Assembly: GCA_030631415.1 (NCBI GenBank)
Contig: DAOVLE010000056.1
Location: forward strand, 1 to 23,727
Reading direction: 5' to 3'
Length of the DNA stretch: 23,727 nt
Origin: JAAEQG01 sp023133475
GTDB lineage: Bacteria > Planctomycetota > Phycisphaerae > UBA1845
How positions within the stretch are numbered: the first letter of the stretch is position 1; every line of letters begins with the position of its first letter. The translations under genes and the position numbers were made by a program. Shown piece by piece: positions 5,781 through 13,302 of this stretch. The notes beneath the pieces were generated by a model. That model had not been told where the DNA came from. It did not search any database and was given only the letters and a program-made list of their open reading frames with translations.

Positions 5781-7118
5781 GCGTCTCCACCAGGCTAACG
5801 GGAGACGAATCAAATTGCGGATAGTGCGGTAGCAGCGGTAGCGCCACAGGCGTTTGGCAAGTTGCTGCAAGGACTGGTCGTCCGAGTCCAACTCCAACCC
5901 GCGAGCGATTATGGCGCGGGCCTGGGGCCATCGGCCTAACTCGATATAGGCGATGGCGGCTTTGTAGATGGCCAACCCGTAGTCGGGTTTCAACTCGATC
6001 GCACGTAGACAGTGCTTTAGACCAAGCTCGTAATTGCCCAAAAGAAACTCGCAAACCGCCAGATTGTGGTGGGCGTGAGGGGAATGCGCATCGACGGCCA
6101 ACATCCGCGTGAAAACATCAACCGCCTGCTCCGAACGTCCAAGATGGAGCAGGCAACTCCCCAGGAACATCAACGCGCTTTCATTTTCGGGATTGTGCTC
6201 GACCGCCGATTCGAGGTGTTTGCGAGCCGGCTCATATTGCCCCAACGCCAGGTATGCTTCACCCAACCGCTCGTCCAGATGCGGGGAAGCGGGTTCAGCC
6301 TCCTCCAAAGCCAAAAGCTGGTTGAGTGCCGCCTGGGCGTCACCGGTGCGCAAGAGCACGTCGGCCAACGCCGAAGCCGCCCCAACGTGATTGGGGTCAA
6401 GCTCCAGAACCTGCCGGAGACGGCTGACGGCGCCGGGCAGGTCGTCCGCCTCGACAGCCAATTCGCCCATCTCCACCAGCAACTCGATATTGCCGGGGTC
6501 GTCACGCAACTCCGCCAGATAACACTCGCGGGCACGCTGCAACTCGCCCTTCATCCGATGAGCCCGGGCAATGTGCTGATGCACCCCAGGGTAATTCGCG
6601 TCGATATCCAGCACCCGCTTCCAACAGTAAATCGCGTGCTCGTACTTGCCCCGCACAGCCAGCGAGATGCCCATGTGAAAGAAACAATCCGGGCAATCGT
6701 CCCGGATTTGCTGAGCAAGATAAAACATCTCCTCAGCCCGGTCGTGCTCCCCCAACTCGCTGTAGCTAAGGATGCGATGGCAGTAGGCGGCTTCGCAGTC
6801 CGGGTCAAGAACCGCCACCCGCTCGAAAACCGTCAACGCTCTACCGTGCCGACCCGCCCGCGTCAGGTCAATCCCCAACGCCACCAGCAGATCGATGTCA
6901 TCCGGTTGAAGCTCCAAGGCCGACTCATATGCCTTGATCGCCTCCTCGATGCGATCGAGATTGTCCAGCAGAAAACCACGATAGGCCAACCACGATGGGT
7001 TAGTCGGATTGATCTCCAGGGCAGCATCAATCTCGTCCAGCGCCTCATCCCAGCGCTGAGACTCAAAGAGCTGTTGTGATCGCTCGGCCCGCTGTTCTGC
7101 GTCATACCAATCGTTCAT
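5778..7118 (-). CDS. TPR-repeat protein, soluble
   Basis: This 446-residue protein is built almost entirely of tetratricopeptide repeats, about ten to eleven units of 34 residues from residue 5 to 415. Typical repeat cores are SWLAYRGFLLDNLDRIEEAIKAYESALELQPDD and HNLAVCEFLLGNYELGLKHCLRAIELKPDYG. No signal peptide or membrane segment is seen. The C-terminus is basic and aromatic (RLWRYRCYRTIRNLIRLPLAWWRR region) and could touch membrane or nucleic acid. The ATG at 7118 follows GAGGCGAG. A GTG at 7142 is an in-frame alternative start. TPR arrays bind protein partners, but none is identifiable here. Repeats separate the gene from both neighbours, so it is probably its own transcription unit. 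Confidence 0.88.
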   Translation of the reverse strand: MNDWYDAEQRAERSQQLFESQRWDEALDEIDAALEINPTNPSWLAYRGFLLDNLDRIEEAIKAYESALELQPDDIDLLVALGIDLTRAGRHGRALTVFERVAVLDPDCEAAYCHRILSYSELGEHDRAEEMFYLAQQIRDDCPDCFFHMGISLAVRGKYEHAIYCWKRVLDIDANYPGVHQHIARAHRMKGELQRARECYLAELRDDPGNIELLVEMGELAVEADDLPGAVSRLRQVLELDPNHVGAASALADVLLRTGDAQAALNQLLALEEAEPASPHLDERLGEAYLALGQYEPARKHLESAVEHNPENESALMFLGSCLLHLGRSEQAVDVFTRMLAVDAHSPHAHHNLAVCEFLLGNYELGLKHCLRAIELKPDYGLAIYKAAIAYIELGRWPQARAIIARGLELDSDDQSLQQLAKRLWRYRCYRTIRNLIRLPLAWWRR

Positions 7119-7238
7119 GGGCGATCTCGCCTCACGAAGCACTCGGTTCCTATTCTAACCCACTCCATTCTATTACCCTTATCGGACAGGGACAACCACC
7201 CCACCAATCTTGACGGCATCGGGTGCATTTTTCTCGGT

Positions 7239-7362
7239 GGCGGGTGGCCCATGGCTTTAGCCGTGGGGGACACGAATCCAAACGCCCATACCGATACGGT
7301 ATCCAACGGTGCTAGGATGAACCATTCGTGTCCCCCACCGCTAAAGCGATGGGCCACCCGCC
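7239..7362. repeat. Inverted pair of family C repeats (39-nt arms)
   Basis: The arms 7239-7277 and 7324-7362 are inverted copies with 37 of 39 positions complementary and a 46-nt centre. The two differing positions lie on opposite sides of a small internal hairpin in each arm: GGC/GCC in one and CGC/GCG in the other, both around TAAA. The pairing inside each arm is therefore kept. A third copy is at 201-236. The pair fills the gap between the M14 peptidase and TPR genes, both on the minus strand, and may terminate the upstream M14 transcript. Confidence 0.85.
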
Positions 7363-7390
7363 GCTCCCTTACGGTCGCGCGCTACAAGGT

Positions 7391-9709
7391 TTATCGACAG
7401 CCCATAAAAGCCCCCTGAAACCCGCCGAAGTCCTGCAAATCCACATCGCCGTCCTCGTCGAAGTCGAACACCGAGGCGGGAACCAGACAAGAGGCTGGGA
7501 CCGACACATCGGGGCCGGCCATGCAATCCGGGAACAACGCGAAGTCGCCCAGGTCCACATCGCCATCACCGTCAGCATCGCCTGGAACAACCGTGCAGCC
7601 TATGCCGATTACCAGGAAGGCGTCAAGGCCTGCTTCCACGATGCTTTGGGAATCGGCGTCGTTGGCGGTGAACCGCATTTTCATGGTCGAGGTCAGTGCG
7701 ACACCGGCAGCGTCCAGGGCGGACTGGTCTATCTCATGGTGACGCCAGTTTAACCCGCCGTCGCTATCGTGTCGGGCAATCTCCGTCCACGTGCCCACCC
7801 CACCGTTGTTATTGATCTCCACCAGCAAGCGGTCATCCCCGTCGGAATTGGTCAGTCGCAGGAAATAGTCATAGCTGATAAGCACGTTGCCATGCGACAT
7901 ATCCAGCGTCGGCGAAGTCAACTGCACCGCCCCATCATCTACGTCGGAGTTGCCTATCGTGTTCTGGGTCAGGTAACATTGGCTGCTACCGTCGGAATCT
8001 GAGGCTGGATCGTATTCCCAGTTGTCATCATCGACCGGCACACCGCGCTCCCACTGGCCGGACGTGGCACCGAGGTTCTCAGGTGCCCAATAGTTCTCGG
8101 TCTCAAAGTTGTCCGCGAACAAGACCACGATCCCCGTCACGGCGGCAGTGTGAATGTCGGCTGGGGCTGCCAAGGGCGAAGTGGCTGTGCCGCCGCCGCT
8201 GCCATCGGCGTTAAAGTAATACTCCACCGTGCTGTTGCAAGGACCCGCCGGGATGGCGGCCTCGAAATCCTCCCCGCCCAACGATGTAAGCGGCACTGAG
8301 ACAAAAGAACCCGCGGGGTTGAAGCGATAATGGAGCATACCCGATCCGGGAACGTAGTCTTCGCCGGCATCGGAGATGGTCACCGCGATGGTCGTGGGTT
8401 CGCCGGCAGCGATACAACTCGGCAAACCATCCGGGAAGCCGAATCGCAACGCCACGGCGAAATACTCAGCCAACACGCAGACAGCCTCGAAATTCTCCTC
8501 ACCGGTGGGGATAATCTCATTGGGCGGCAACTGGAAACCGATCCACCATTCATCGGCGTGCGGGCGCAACTCGAAGGTCCACGAGTAAATCTCACCTTCG
8601 GCGTAGACCCAATCCGCGCAACAACCGCCAGCCAGGTACAACGCCGATGCCGGCTGCGACGTGTAGGTCTTGCCGTGCGTGTCGAAGATAGCGTCAGCCA
8701 TATCCTGCCCCAGCCCGCTCAGTAACGACAAATCAGGCTCAGGAGGGTCGATGTAGTCGTATCCGTAGGGGCGCAAGACCAGTTGCGAGTAGCTGTGGAA
8801 GTCGATGTGGGCACGGATTTCCGGATGGGCGAGGAGATAGTCGCGCATCACTTGGGTCTCGGGTTCGGAGAAGGGTGCGGTGCCGCGATAGGTGTCGCTG
8901 CTGGTATCGCCGCTGGAACCTGTGCCGCCCCAACCGGTCTCCCAGTTGCGGTTCCAATCGACGCCATAGGTGCCGTCGCCGTTATCGCGCCGGGTCTTGC
9001 GCCACAGACGATGGCCATTCCCCCACGAGTAGACATACCCATCGGGGTTGATTACCGGAGCCACATAAAACGTCAACTTGTCAAGCAGAAATTGAATATC
9101 GGGCTCGGTGTCGTACTCCAGCAGCAATCGGTCCACGATGTACAGAACGGTCATAGGCCCTATCCACTCGCGAGAGTGCTGCATGGTGTCGAAGCATAGG
9201 GCAGGTTTGCCCGGGCCACCCACCGGGCTGGTGATGGTCAGGCCATAGATGGGGCGCCCCTCGAAACTGGTCCCAATCTGGTACTTGCTGATCAGGTTGG
9301 GGTACTCGACCACCAGGTCGTCAAGGAACTGGTTGATCTGATCGTTGGTTTTGTACTCGGTGAACCAGGCTGGATCGCGTGTGTCAACCGAGCGGGCCTG
9401 GGACAGACGCTTGCGCTCGGCATCGATGCTCTCTTGCAGGTTTTCCTGCCCGATCTCGAAGCTCAGCCCGCTGTTTTGCAGCTCCTCCATTCGCTCCGGC
9501 GGGATACGAGCGACGAGCGGCCTGATGCCCACCGGATCGCTCCAAATGTCCGGGCTGATGCTTTGCAGGAATTCCAGGTCTGCCTGGGTCTTGATCTCCA
9601 CACGGACCACCTTGTGCCCGGTGTAGTCGCCCGCTTCGCCGAACACGAATGCGACCGGCATCAACAGAACCACAATAGAAACGATAGTTAGCCTACTTGG
9701 TTGCTTCAT
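7391..9709 (-). CDS. Secreted M14 zinc carboxypeptidase with dockerin-like C-terminus
   Basis: This is a 772-residue exported metallopeptidase. Residues 1-25 form a signal peptide (MKQPSRLTIVSIVVLLMP, cleavage near VFG). A prodomain-like region (about 25-120) precedes the M14 domain (about 120-420). The zinc ligands are His and Glu of HSREW (about 178-182) and His of DFHSYSQ (about 304). NPDGY, WRKTR, DWNRNW and the catalytic Glu in TFELR (about 378) are also present. A beta-rich region (420-700) follows. The end carries two Asp/Gly calcium-loop repeats, GDADGDGDVDLGDF (about 710) and FDFDEDGDVDLQDF, in the dockerin-like style common in Planctomycetota secreted proteins. It should remove C-terminal residues from peptides outside the cytoplasm. 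The start was chosen at 9709 because AGGAGG lies 9 nt upstream. ATG 9715 is also possible but too close to that site. Confidence 0.92.
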   Translation of the reverse strand: MKQPSRLTIVSIVVLLMPVAFVFGEAGDYTGHKVVRVEIKTQADLEFLQSISPDIWSDPVGIRPLVARIPPERMEELQNSGLSFEIGQENLQESIDAERKRLSQARSVDTRDPAWFTEYKTNDQINQFLDDLVVEYPNLISKYQIGTSFEGRPIYGLTITSPVGGPGKPALCFDTMQHSREWIGPMTVLYIVDRLLLEYDTEPDIQFLLDKLTFYVAPVINPDGYVYSWGNGHRLWRKTRRDNGDGTYGVDWNRNWETGWGGTGSSGDTSSDTYRGTAPFSEPETQVMRDYLLAHPEIRAHIDFHSYSQLVLRPYGYDYIDPPEPDLSLLSGLGQDMADAIFDTHGKTYTSQPASALYLAGGCCADWVYAEGEIYSWTFELRPHADEWWIGFQLPPNEIIPTGEENFEAVCVLAEYFAVALRFGFPDGLPSCIAAGEPTTIAVTISDAGEDYVPGSGMLHYRFNPAGSFVSVPLTSLGGEDFEAAIPAGPCNSTVEYYFNADGSGGGTATSPLAAPADIHTAAVTGIVVLFADNFETENYWAPENLGATSGQWERGVPVDDDNWEYDPASDSDGSSQCYLTQNTIGNSDVDDGAVQLTSPTLDMSHGNVLISYDYFLRLTNSDGDDRLLVEINNNGGVGTWTEIARHDSDGGLNWRHHEIDQSALDAAGVALTSTMKMRFTANDADSQSIVEAGLDAFLVIGIGCTVVPGDADGDGDVDLGDFALFPDCMAGPDVSVPASCLVPASVFDFDEDGDVDLQDFGGFQGAFMGCR

Positions 9710-9809
9710 GGGCATAGCCCTCCTGTAACTCGGCACAACCGTTGCATCCAGTTAAGATTATGCCAAAAAAACACACCGTATCCAAGTAAACATTTAGGAA
9801 ACCAGCACG

Positions 9810-9849
9810 TAGGGTGGGTGGAACCTCGCGGAGCGAGGTGGAACCCACC
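9810..9849 (+). repeat. Nested palindromic repeat, family A (copy A6)
   Basis: This is identical in its core to A1 (inner stem ACCTCGC with GCGAGGT, GGA triplets in the loops). It faces A7 with a 9-nt gap, so the two could pair with each other into a longer cruciform. Confidence 0.85.
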
Positions 9850-9858
9850 AACCAGCGT

Positions 9859-9900
9859 GGTGGGTTCCGCTTCGCTCCGCGAAGCTCCACCCACCCTACA
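9859..9900 (-). repeat. Nested palindromic repeat, family A (copy A7)
   Basis: This is the inverted partner of A6. Its inner stem is of the A3 type (GCTTCGC with GCGAAGC), so the two members of one inverted pair carry different inner-stem variants. Confidence 0.85.
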
Positions 9901-9914
9901 GCTTAAGCCACGAA

Positions 9915-9935
9915 GGCGGGTAGAACCCGCCCTAC
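9915..9935 (-). repeat. Short palindromic repeat, family B (copy B2)
   Basis: GGCGGGT and ACCCGCC pair around AGA, followed by CCTAC. It is one of five family B positions in the window. Confidence 0.7.
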
Positions 9936-9941
9936 AACTGT

Positions 9942-10028
9942 GGACTTGTCGCCGCTAAACACCACGGTGGCGTTGCGAGTGTCCACATTCTCCATTCTCA
10001 ATTCTCCATTCTCAATTCTCAATTCTCC
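9942..10028 (+). repeat. Family D dispersed repeat plus ATTCTCC/ATTCTCA heptamer array
   Basis: The element opens with GGACTTGTCGCCGCTAAA (9942-9959), followed by CGTTGCGAG and then six tandem heptamers (9987-10028) alternating ATTCTCC and ATTCTCA. The reverse complement of 23627-23692 matches it at about 60 of 66 positions, including the start of the heptamers. It lies just past the 3' end of the kinase gene. Confidence 0.8.
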
Positions 10029-10054
10029 ATTTCCTCCATGTTGAATTATCCGAG

Positions 10055-11515
10055 CTAATCGGTATCGGAGGTGGGACCCGAAGTAATCGGGCCTGTACCC
10101 TCTATTTTCGCTTGGTTTTCCTTCTGCTTCCGGCAGCTTTCATCGGCATGGTCCCAGTCACCTGCCATGCTTGCCAGATACTCGACATCTTTCAAAACCT
10201 CTATCAACTCACGGCGCGTGCGATTCAACGCGAAGACCAACTCCTGCTCACGCACAAGCCGCACTTCGTTGGTCTCACGCAACTGCTTGTCAACAATCTC
10301 CTTGTGCAGGAGAGTTCTCGCATCGAAGTTCATCCGGATGGCAACGGCAAAGCCAATAATCAACACGATCAGCCCCAGCATCGCCAACGCCTCACGGTAC
10401 AGATGCATCCACTTGTGCAGACGATACCAACGCTGGTGGGCTTTGGCTTGCACCAGTCGGCCATGCTTATAGCTCTCCAGGTCTTCGTGCAACGCGAGGG
10501 CGGTCTGGTAGCGTCGATCTCGATCGGTTTGAATCGCCCGCATGGTTATGGCATCCAGTTCGCTCGGAACCTTCGGGTTCACCGTTCGCGGGGATGGTGG
10601 TTCCTCGCGGACCACATCGAGCGTGGGTTTTTCGGACGGGGCAAGATGAGTCCCCTTGGCCCGCCGGCCTACCAGCACTTCATAGATCAACAAGCCCAGC
10701 CCATACACATCCGCCCGAACATCCAAATCGTCGCGGTTATCGATCTGCTCGGGGGCCATGTAGAGCGGCGTCCCCGCCACCACTACCGGTTTACCCGGCG
10801 GTTCGGAATAGTCCGCTCCCATCAGGCGGGCCAACCCGAAGTCCATCACGATCGGCTCGCCGGCGGCATCCACACGCACGTTGGTGGGCTTGAGGTCCAG
10901 GTGCATCACCCCGCGTCGATGTGCGTGGCTGACCGCGTCGCAAATTTTGATGACCAGCCCGACCTTCTCGGCAAACGTGAGGGGGGTTTCTTTGATGTAC
11001 TCGTCCAGAGTCCAACCCTCGATCCAGGGCATCACGTAGTAGGCGTGGCCTTTGATCTCACCGTCGGAACGAATGGTTATAACGTTGGGGTGTCGCAAGC
11101 GGGCCAGCGACTTGATCTCGCGGGCAAACCGCCCGCTTTCGCCCTCGTTGAGCGGGGAGTTGTGGAACACCTTGACCGCGACTTCCTCCTGGCTGGCTTC
11201 ATAGGTGCCGCGGTAGACCCTGGCTTGCCCGCCCTCGATGTAGCCGGGGCGCAGTTTGAATCCGGGAATATCGAGTCGCTCGGGCAACTCATCGCCCATC
11301 GCCCACCCCGGCCCGCGGTCGGCCCCCTTGCTGTCTCCGCGCAGGGCGCACTGGATACCATCAGCCACCTGCTCGTCCAACTCGAAACGTTTCCACAGAT
11401 CATGGCATAGGGGGCAGCCGGCAACATGTCGTAAAACCGTGACACTCCGCTCGGCAGACAACTCCTGCCGAAAGGCCATGAACATGTCCACCTCCGCGAC
11501 ACATCCGACACCCAT
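10055..11515 (-). CDS. Transmembrane Ser/Thr protein kinase with N-terminal zinc-finger (anti-sigma-like) motif
   Basis: This 486-residue protein begins with a short helical region holding HVAGCPLC (H30, C34, C37), the HxxxCxxC motif of zinc-binding anti-sigma domains. The kinase domain (about 86-350) follows: GYIEGGQARVYRG (91-103), Lys115 in VAVK, Glu133 in the C helix, catalytic Asp207 in HLDLKPTN (205-212), DFG 225-227 and APE 254-256. The usual HRD arginine is Leu, so activation probably does not depend on that arginine. One membrane helix (about 377-394) and a coiled-coil tail (395-470) end the chain. The ATG at 11515 starts 2 nt after the sigma factor stop, with GGGAGAAA before it, so the genes are coupled. 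I infer that the protein senses a signal and controls its sigma partner. Direct phosphorylation is not shown. Confidence 0.9.
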   Translation of the reverse strand: MGVGCVAEVDMFMAFRQELSAERSVTVLRHVAGCPLCHDLWKRFELDEQVADGIQCALRGDSKGADRGPGWAMGDELPERLDIPGFKLRPGYIEGGQARVYRGTYEASQEEVAVKVFHNSPLNEGESGRFAREIKSLARLRHPNVITIRSDGEIKGHAYYVMPWIEGWTLDEYIKETPLTFAEKVGLVIKICDAVSHAHRRGVMHLDLKPTNVRVDAAGEPIVMDFGLARLMGADYSEPPGKPVVVAGTPLYMAPEQIDNRDDLDVRADVYGLGLLIYEVLVGRRAKGTHLAPSEKPTLDVVREEPPSPRTVNPKVPSELDAITMRAIQTDRDRRYQTALALHEDLESYKHGRLVQAKAHQRWYRLHKWMHLYREALAMLGLIVLIIGFAVAIRMNFDARTLLHKEIVDKQLRETNEVRLVREQELVFALNRTRRELIEVLKDVEYLASMAGDWDHADESCRKQKENQAKIEGTGPITSGPTSDTD

Positions 11516-11517
11516 GC

Positions 11518-12123
11518 CTATTTCTCCCAACTCGAGATGAACCGGGGTCCAACCGCCAAAAACCACTGAGCCACCGCCCTACGCCGATTGTAGACCGCCG
11601 AAACACTCATTCCCAACCGCTGAGCCACCTGGGCGATAGGGCGTTTGTGCACCTCGACCAGAAAATAGCAACGCAGATCGCGGTGGCTGAAGAATTGAAG
11701 GGCGTGGCGGATCAAGGCTGACAGTCGCGCCCGCACCCAGATTTCGTCGAACCGTTGATCGACCTGGCGCACCGCATCCTCGGCTGTGGGGTCTTCGCAG
11801 GATTCCCAGAACATTGTTTTGACCTGAACCGAATCGCTGTCGCGGCGCACCTTGCGCCAATGCTCGCGTAGCACGTTTTTGGCGATCCCGCCTATCCAGT
11901 CGCGCAGACGCCCTTTCTCGCGGTGGTAAGAACCGGCACGCAGCCCGTGGATCGCCTTTTGGATGGTATTCTGAGTCATGTCCCGGGCGGGTTCACTGCC
12001 GGCTCCGAGGCTTGCGAAAAACCGCCTGAGCATGGGCGAGTATCGGCTGTCGAATATCTCCCAGGCCTGCTTATCCTCAAGCTCGGGCAATCGCGTTAGA
12101 AGTGCCGATACGGTCGTAAACAT
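11518..12123 (-). CDS. ECF-type RNA polymerase sigma factor
   Basis: This 201-residue protein has sigma region 2 (about 18-92: AWEIFDSRYSPMLRRFF, DMTQNTIQKAI, GRLRDWIGGIAKNVLREHWRK) and region 4 (about 135-190) with the helix-turn-helix RPIAQVAQRLGMSVSAVYNRRRA. The pattern is that of Planctomycetota ECF factors, which start with a Leu-rich stretch and a tryptophan near position 21. The ATG at 12123 was chosen because homologous sequence begins there (TTVSALLTRLPE). No good ribosome site is seen, and a TTG at 12177 would add 18 residues of Phe-rich, unlikely sequence. It lies directly upstream of the zinc-finger kinase. Its target promoters are unknown. Confidence 0.9.
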   Translation of the reverse strand: MFTTVSALLTRLPELEDKQAWEIFDSRYSPMLRRFFASLGAGSEPARDMTQNTIQKAIHGLRAGSYHREKGRLRDWIGGIAKNVLREHWRKVRRDSDSVQVKTMFWESCEDPTAEDAVRQVDQRFDEIWVRARLSALIRHALQFFSHRDLRCYFLVEVHKRPIAQVAQRLGMSVSAVYNRRRAVAQWFLAVGPRFISSWEK

Positions 12124-12534
12124 TGCTATTGACAAAAAAAAGCGAAAAAATTTGTAGTTCCCGACACGTTTCGACAATTCATTAGTGTCGCCGAGGAAAC
12201 CAATGCCTCGCCGACCTGATTCGCCGTCAGTTTATTATAGATTGGCTCCACGTGGAAGTACAACGTGAAATCGAGGCGGCGAACCGGAGTGGTTTTTGAA
12301 ATCAACTATAGCGAGTCTCTTTGCCCGGCAAGTGGGGAACTTGCGAGGGGAGCCTAAAGAGACAAGCACCGGTTTGCGGCTGATTGCCTGCGTCATCGCA
12401 TTGCAACCGGCGCCGGAGGTCAAAGGCCTGACGATCGTTGCGACGGTCCAGGCCGAAAGGAGGTGTACAATCGTAAGATGCTTCAAGGAGCTTGAAGCGT
12501 TACGAGAGTAGCTAATAGCGATGAATACCACACA

Positions 12535-12576
12535 TTGGGGATGCACCATGTGAATTGGAACTTGGTGTATCCCCAA
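12535..12576 (-). terminator. 14-bp hairpin, possible terminator or structured element
   Basis: TTGGGGATGCACCA (12535-12548) and TGGTGTATCCCCAA (12563-12576) are complementary at 13 of 14 positions, with a G-T wobble at the other, around a 14-nt loop. On the minus strand it lies about 90 nt past the end of the coupled ATPase module, so it could end that transcript. No U-tract follows on that strand, and the base composition differs from the GC-rich repeats around it. Confidence 0.4.
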
Positions 12577-12603
12577 TCTTATTTCACGCCGGGCACGAGT
12601 TTG

Positions 12604-12659
12604 TAGGGCGGGTTCCACCCGCCTTACCCATATCGCGCGGCGGGTAAAACCCGCCCTAC
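12604..12659. repeat. Pair of family B palindromes in inverted arrangement (B3a, B3b)
   Basis: The two hairpins have the same GGCGGGT/ACCCGCC stem, with loops TCC (12604-12623) and AAA (12639-12659). They are outward-marked by TAGGG on the left and CCCTAC on the right, so they form a facing pair like the family A pairs. The pair begins a few nucleotides downstream of the 12667 gene stop. Confidence 0.75.
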
Positions 12660-12666
12660 GTTGCTT

Positions 12667-13302
12667 TCATGAGTCGATTGCCTCCGGAAACCACTCCGCC
12701 AGCAATTGTCGAAACTTCAAAAATGCCGGATCGGTGCAGCCTTTGAGGCTGACACTCTTCGCCAATCCCTCGTATAGTGCCGACGAGCGCGGCTTACGCA
12801 CCCGGCGCAACACGCGCTCTACGGCAGCCTTAGGATCTTCGGGCTTGCTTCTCCCTTTTAACCACATTTCTTCAGTGCGCAGCCACGTTCGGAGATTTGG
12901 GCATCTGCCTTCCCAGCCCAGACAACGATCCACATGTGGCGAGTCACTCCAGACCCACACCTCAAGTTCGGGGTCAAGGACTATGGTTCTCCCCCGATCG
13001 CCCCAACCCGATGAAGCCAAGCGCATCGTCACAAGCTTTTCCAACGATTCTCTCGTCTCCTGTTCCTGCCCGCTGCCGACACGGTCGAACAGGATCAGGC
13101 CATGAGCGCACCTCCCAGCCATCGGTCTTAGGAAGTCATGGCCGCGGTGGAAGCATCCGGGATCGCGCTCCACATGCACATATACCTCGAATCGAAACTG
13201 TCGCAGGGCCAACGCCTGTCGTCGAGAGAGCAGGCCGCGCACTGTTGCTTCCATGTTCTTGTCAGGGACAAGCAAAACCAAATCCAATTCCCAGTCACTC
13301 AT
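12667..13302 (-). CDS. Unrecognised partner of the AAA ATPase, possible TOPRIM-like fold
   Basis: I do not recognise this 211-residue protein with certainty. It opens with a hydrophobic strand and a charged turn (LDLVLLVPDKNMEATVRGLL, 7-25). It continues with YVHVERDPGC (41-50), a buried strand ending in Asp (HGLILFDRVGSG, 67-78) and IVLDPELEVWVWSD (107-120). Strands ending in conserved acids, then a Pro-Glu-Leu-Glu-x-Trp element, recall TOPRIM-like proteins that accompany OLD-type ATPases (DUF4276/DUF4435 type). That is inference. The ATG at 13302 overlaps the ATPase stop as ATGA and is preceded by AGGAGGGG, so the two are translationally coupled and probably act together. The rest is helical and basic, with no signal peptide. 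Confidence 0.7.
   Translation of the reverse strand: MSDWELDLVLLVPDKNMEATVRGLLSRRQALALRQFRFEVYVHVERDPGCFHRGHDFLRPMAGRCAHGLILFDRVGSGQEQETRESLEKLVTMRLASSGWGDRGRTIVLDPELEVWVWSDSPHVDRCLGWEGRCPNLRTWLRTEEMWLKGRSKPEDPKAAVERVLRRVRKPRSSALYEGLAKSVSLKGCTDPAFLKFRQLLAEWFPEAIDS

Larger units (their letters stand above)
9710..10054. other. Repeat-filled intergenic region, no gene
   Basis: This stretch of about 345 nt, upstream of the M14 gene and downstream of the kinase, has no supported coding region. It contains two facing family A palindromes (9810-9849 and 9859-9900), a family B palindrome (9915-9935), and a family D element with a heptamer array (9942-10028). The M14 promoter should lie near 9740-9800, which is AT-richer (AAGATTATGCC, AAACACACCGTATCC), but I cannot assign boxes with confidence. 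Confidence 0.6.
12124..12666. other. Gene-poor region between the sigma factor and the ATPase module
   Basis: About 540 nt contain no coding region I can support. The stretch holds the sigma factor upstream region, which is AT-rich with two T-runs near 12135-12160 on the minus strand. It also has an isolated perfect ribosome-site-like AAAGGAGGTG (about 12457-12466, + strand) leading only to very short frames, a 14-bp hairpin (12535-12576) and a pair of family B palindromes (12604-12659). The part from 12240 to 12530 is unexplained. It could be a decayed gene or a non-coding RNA. Confidence 0.5.

Noticed and set aside
10112..11410. 432-residue plus-strand frame opposite the kinase
   Set aside because: It is an antisense shadow of a GC-rich gene. 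The minus-strand kinase motifs are complete.
12235..12618. 127-residue minus-strand frame and a 71-residue plus-strand frame in the gap
   Set aside because: Neither has a ribosome site at its start, recognisable sequence or a plausible composition. The minus frame also runs across the hairpin and into a family B palindrome.
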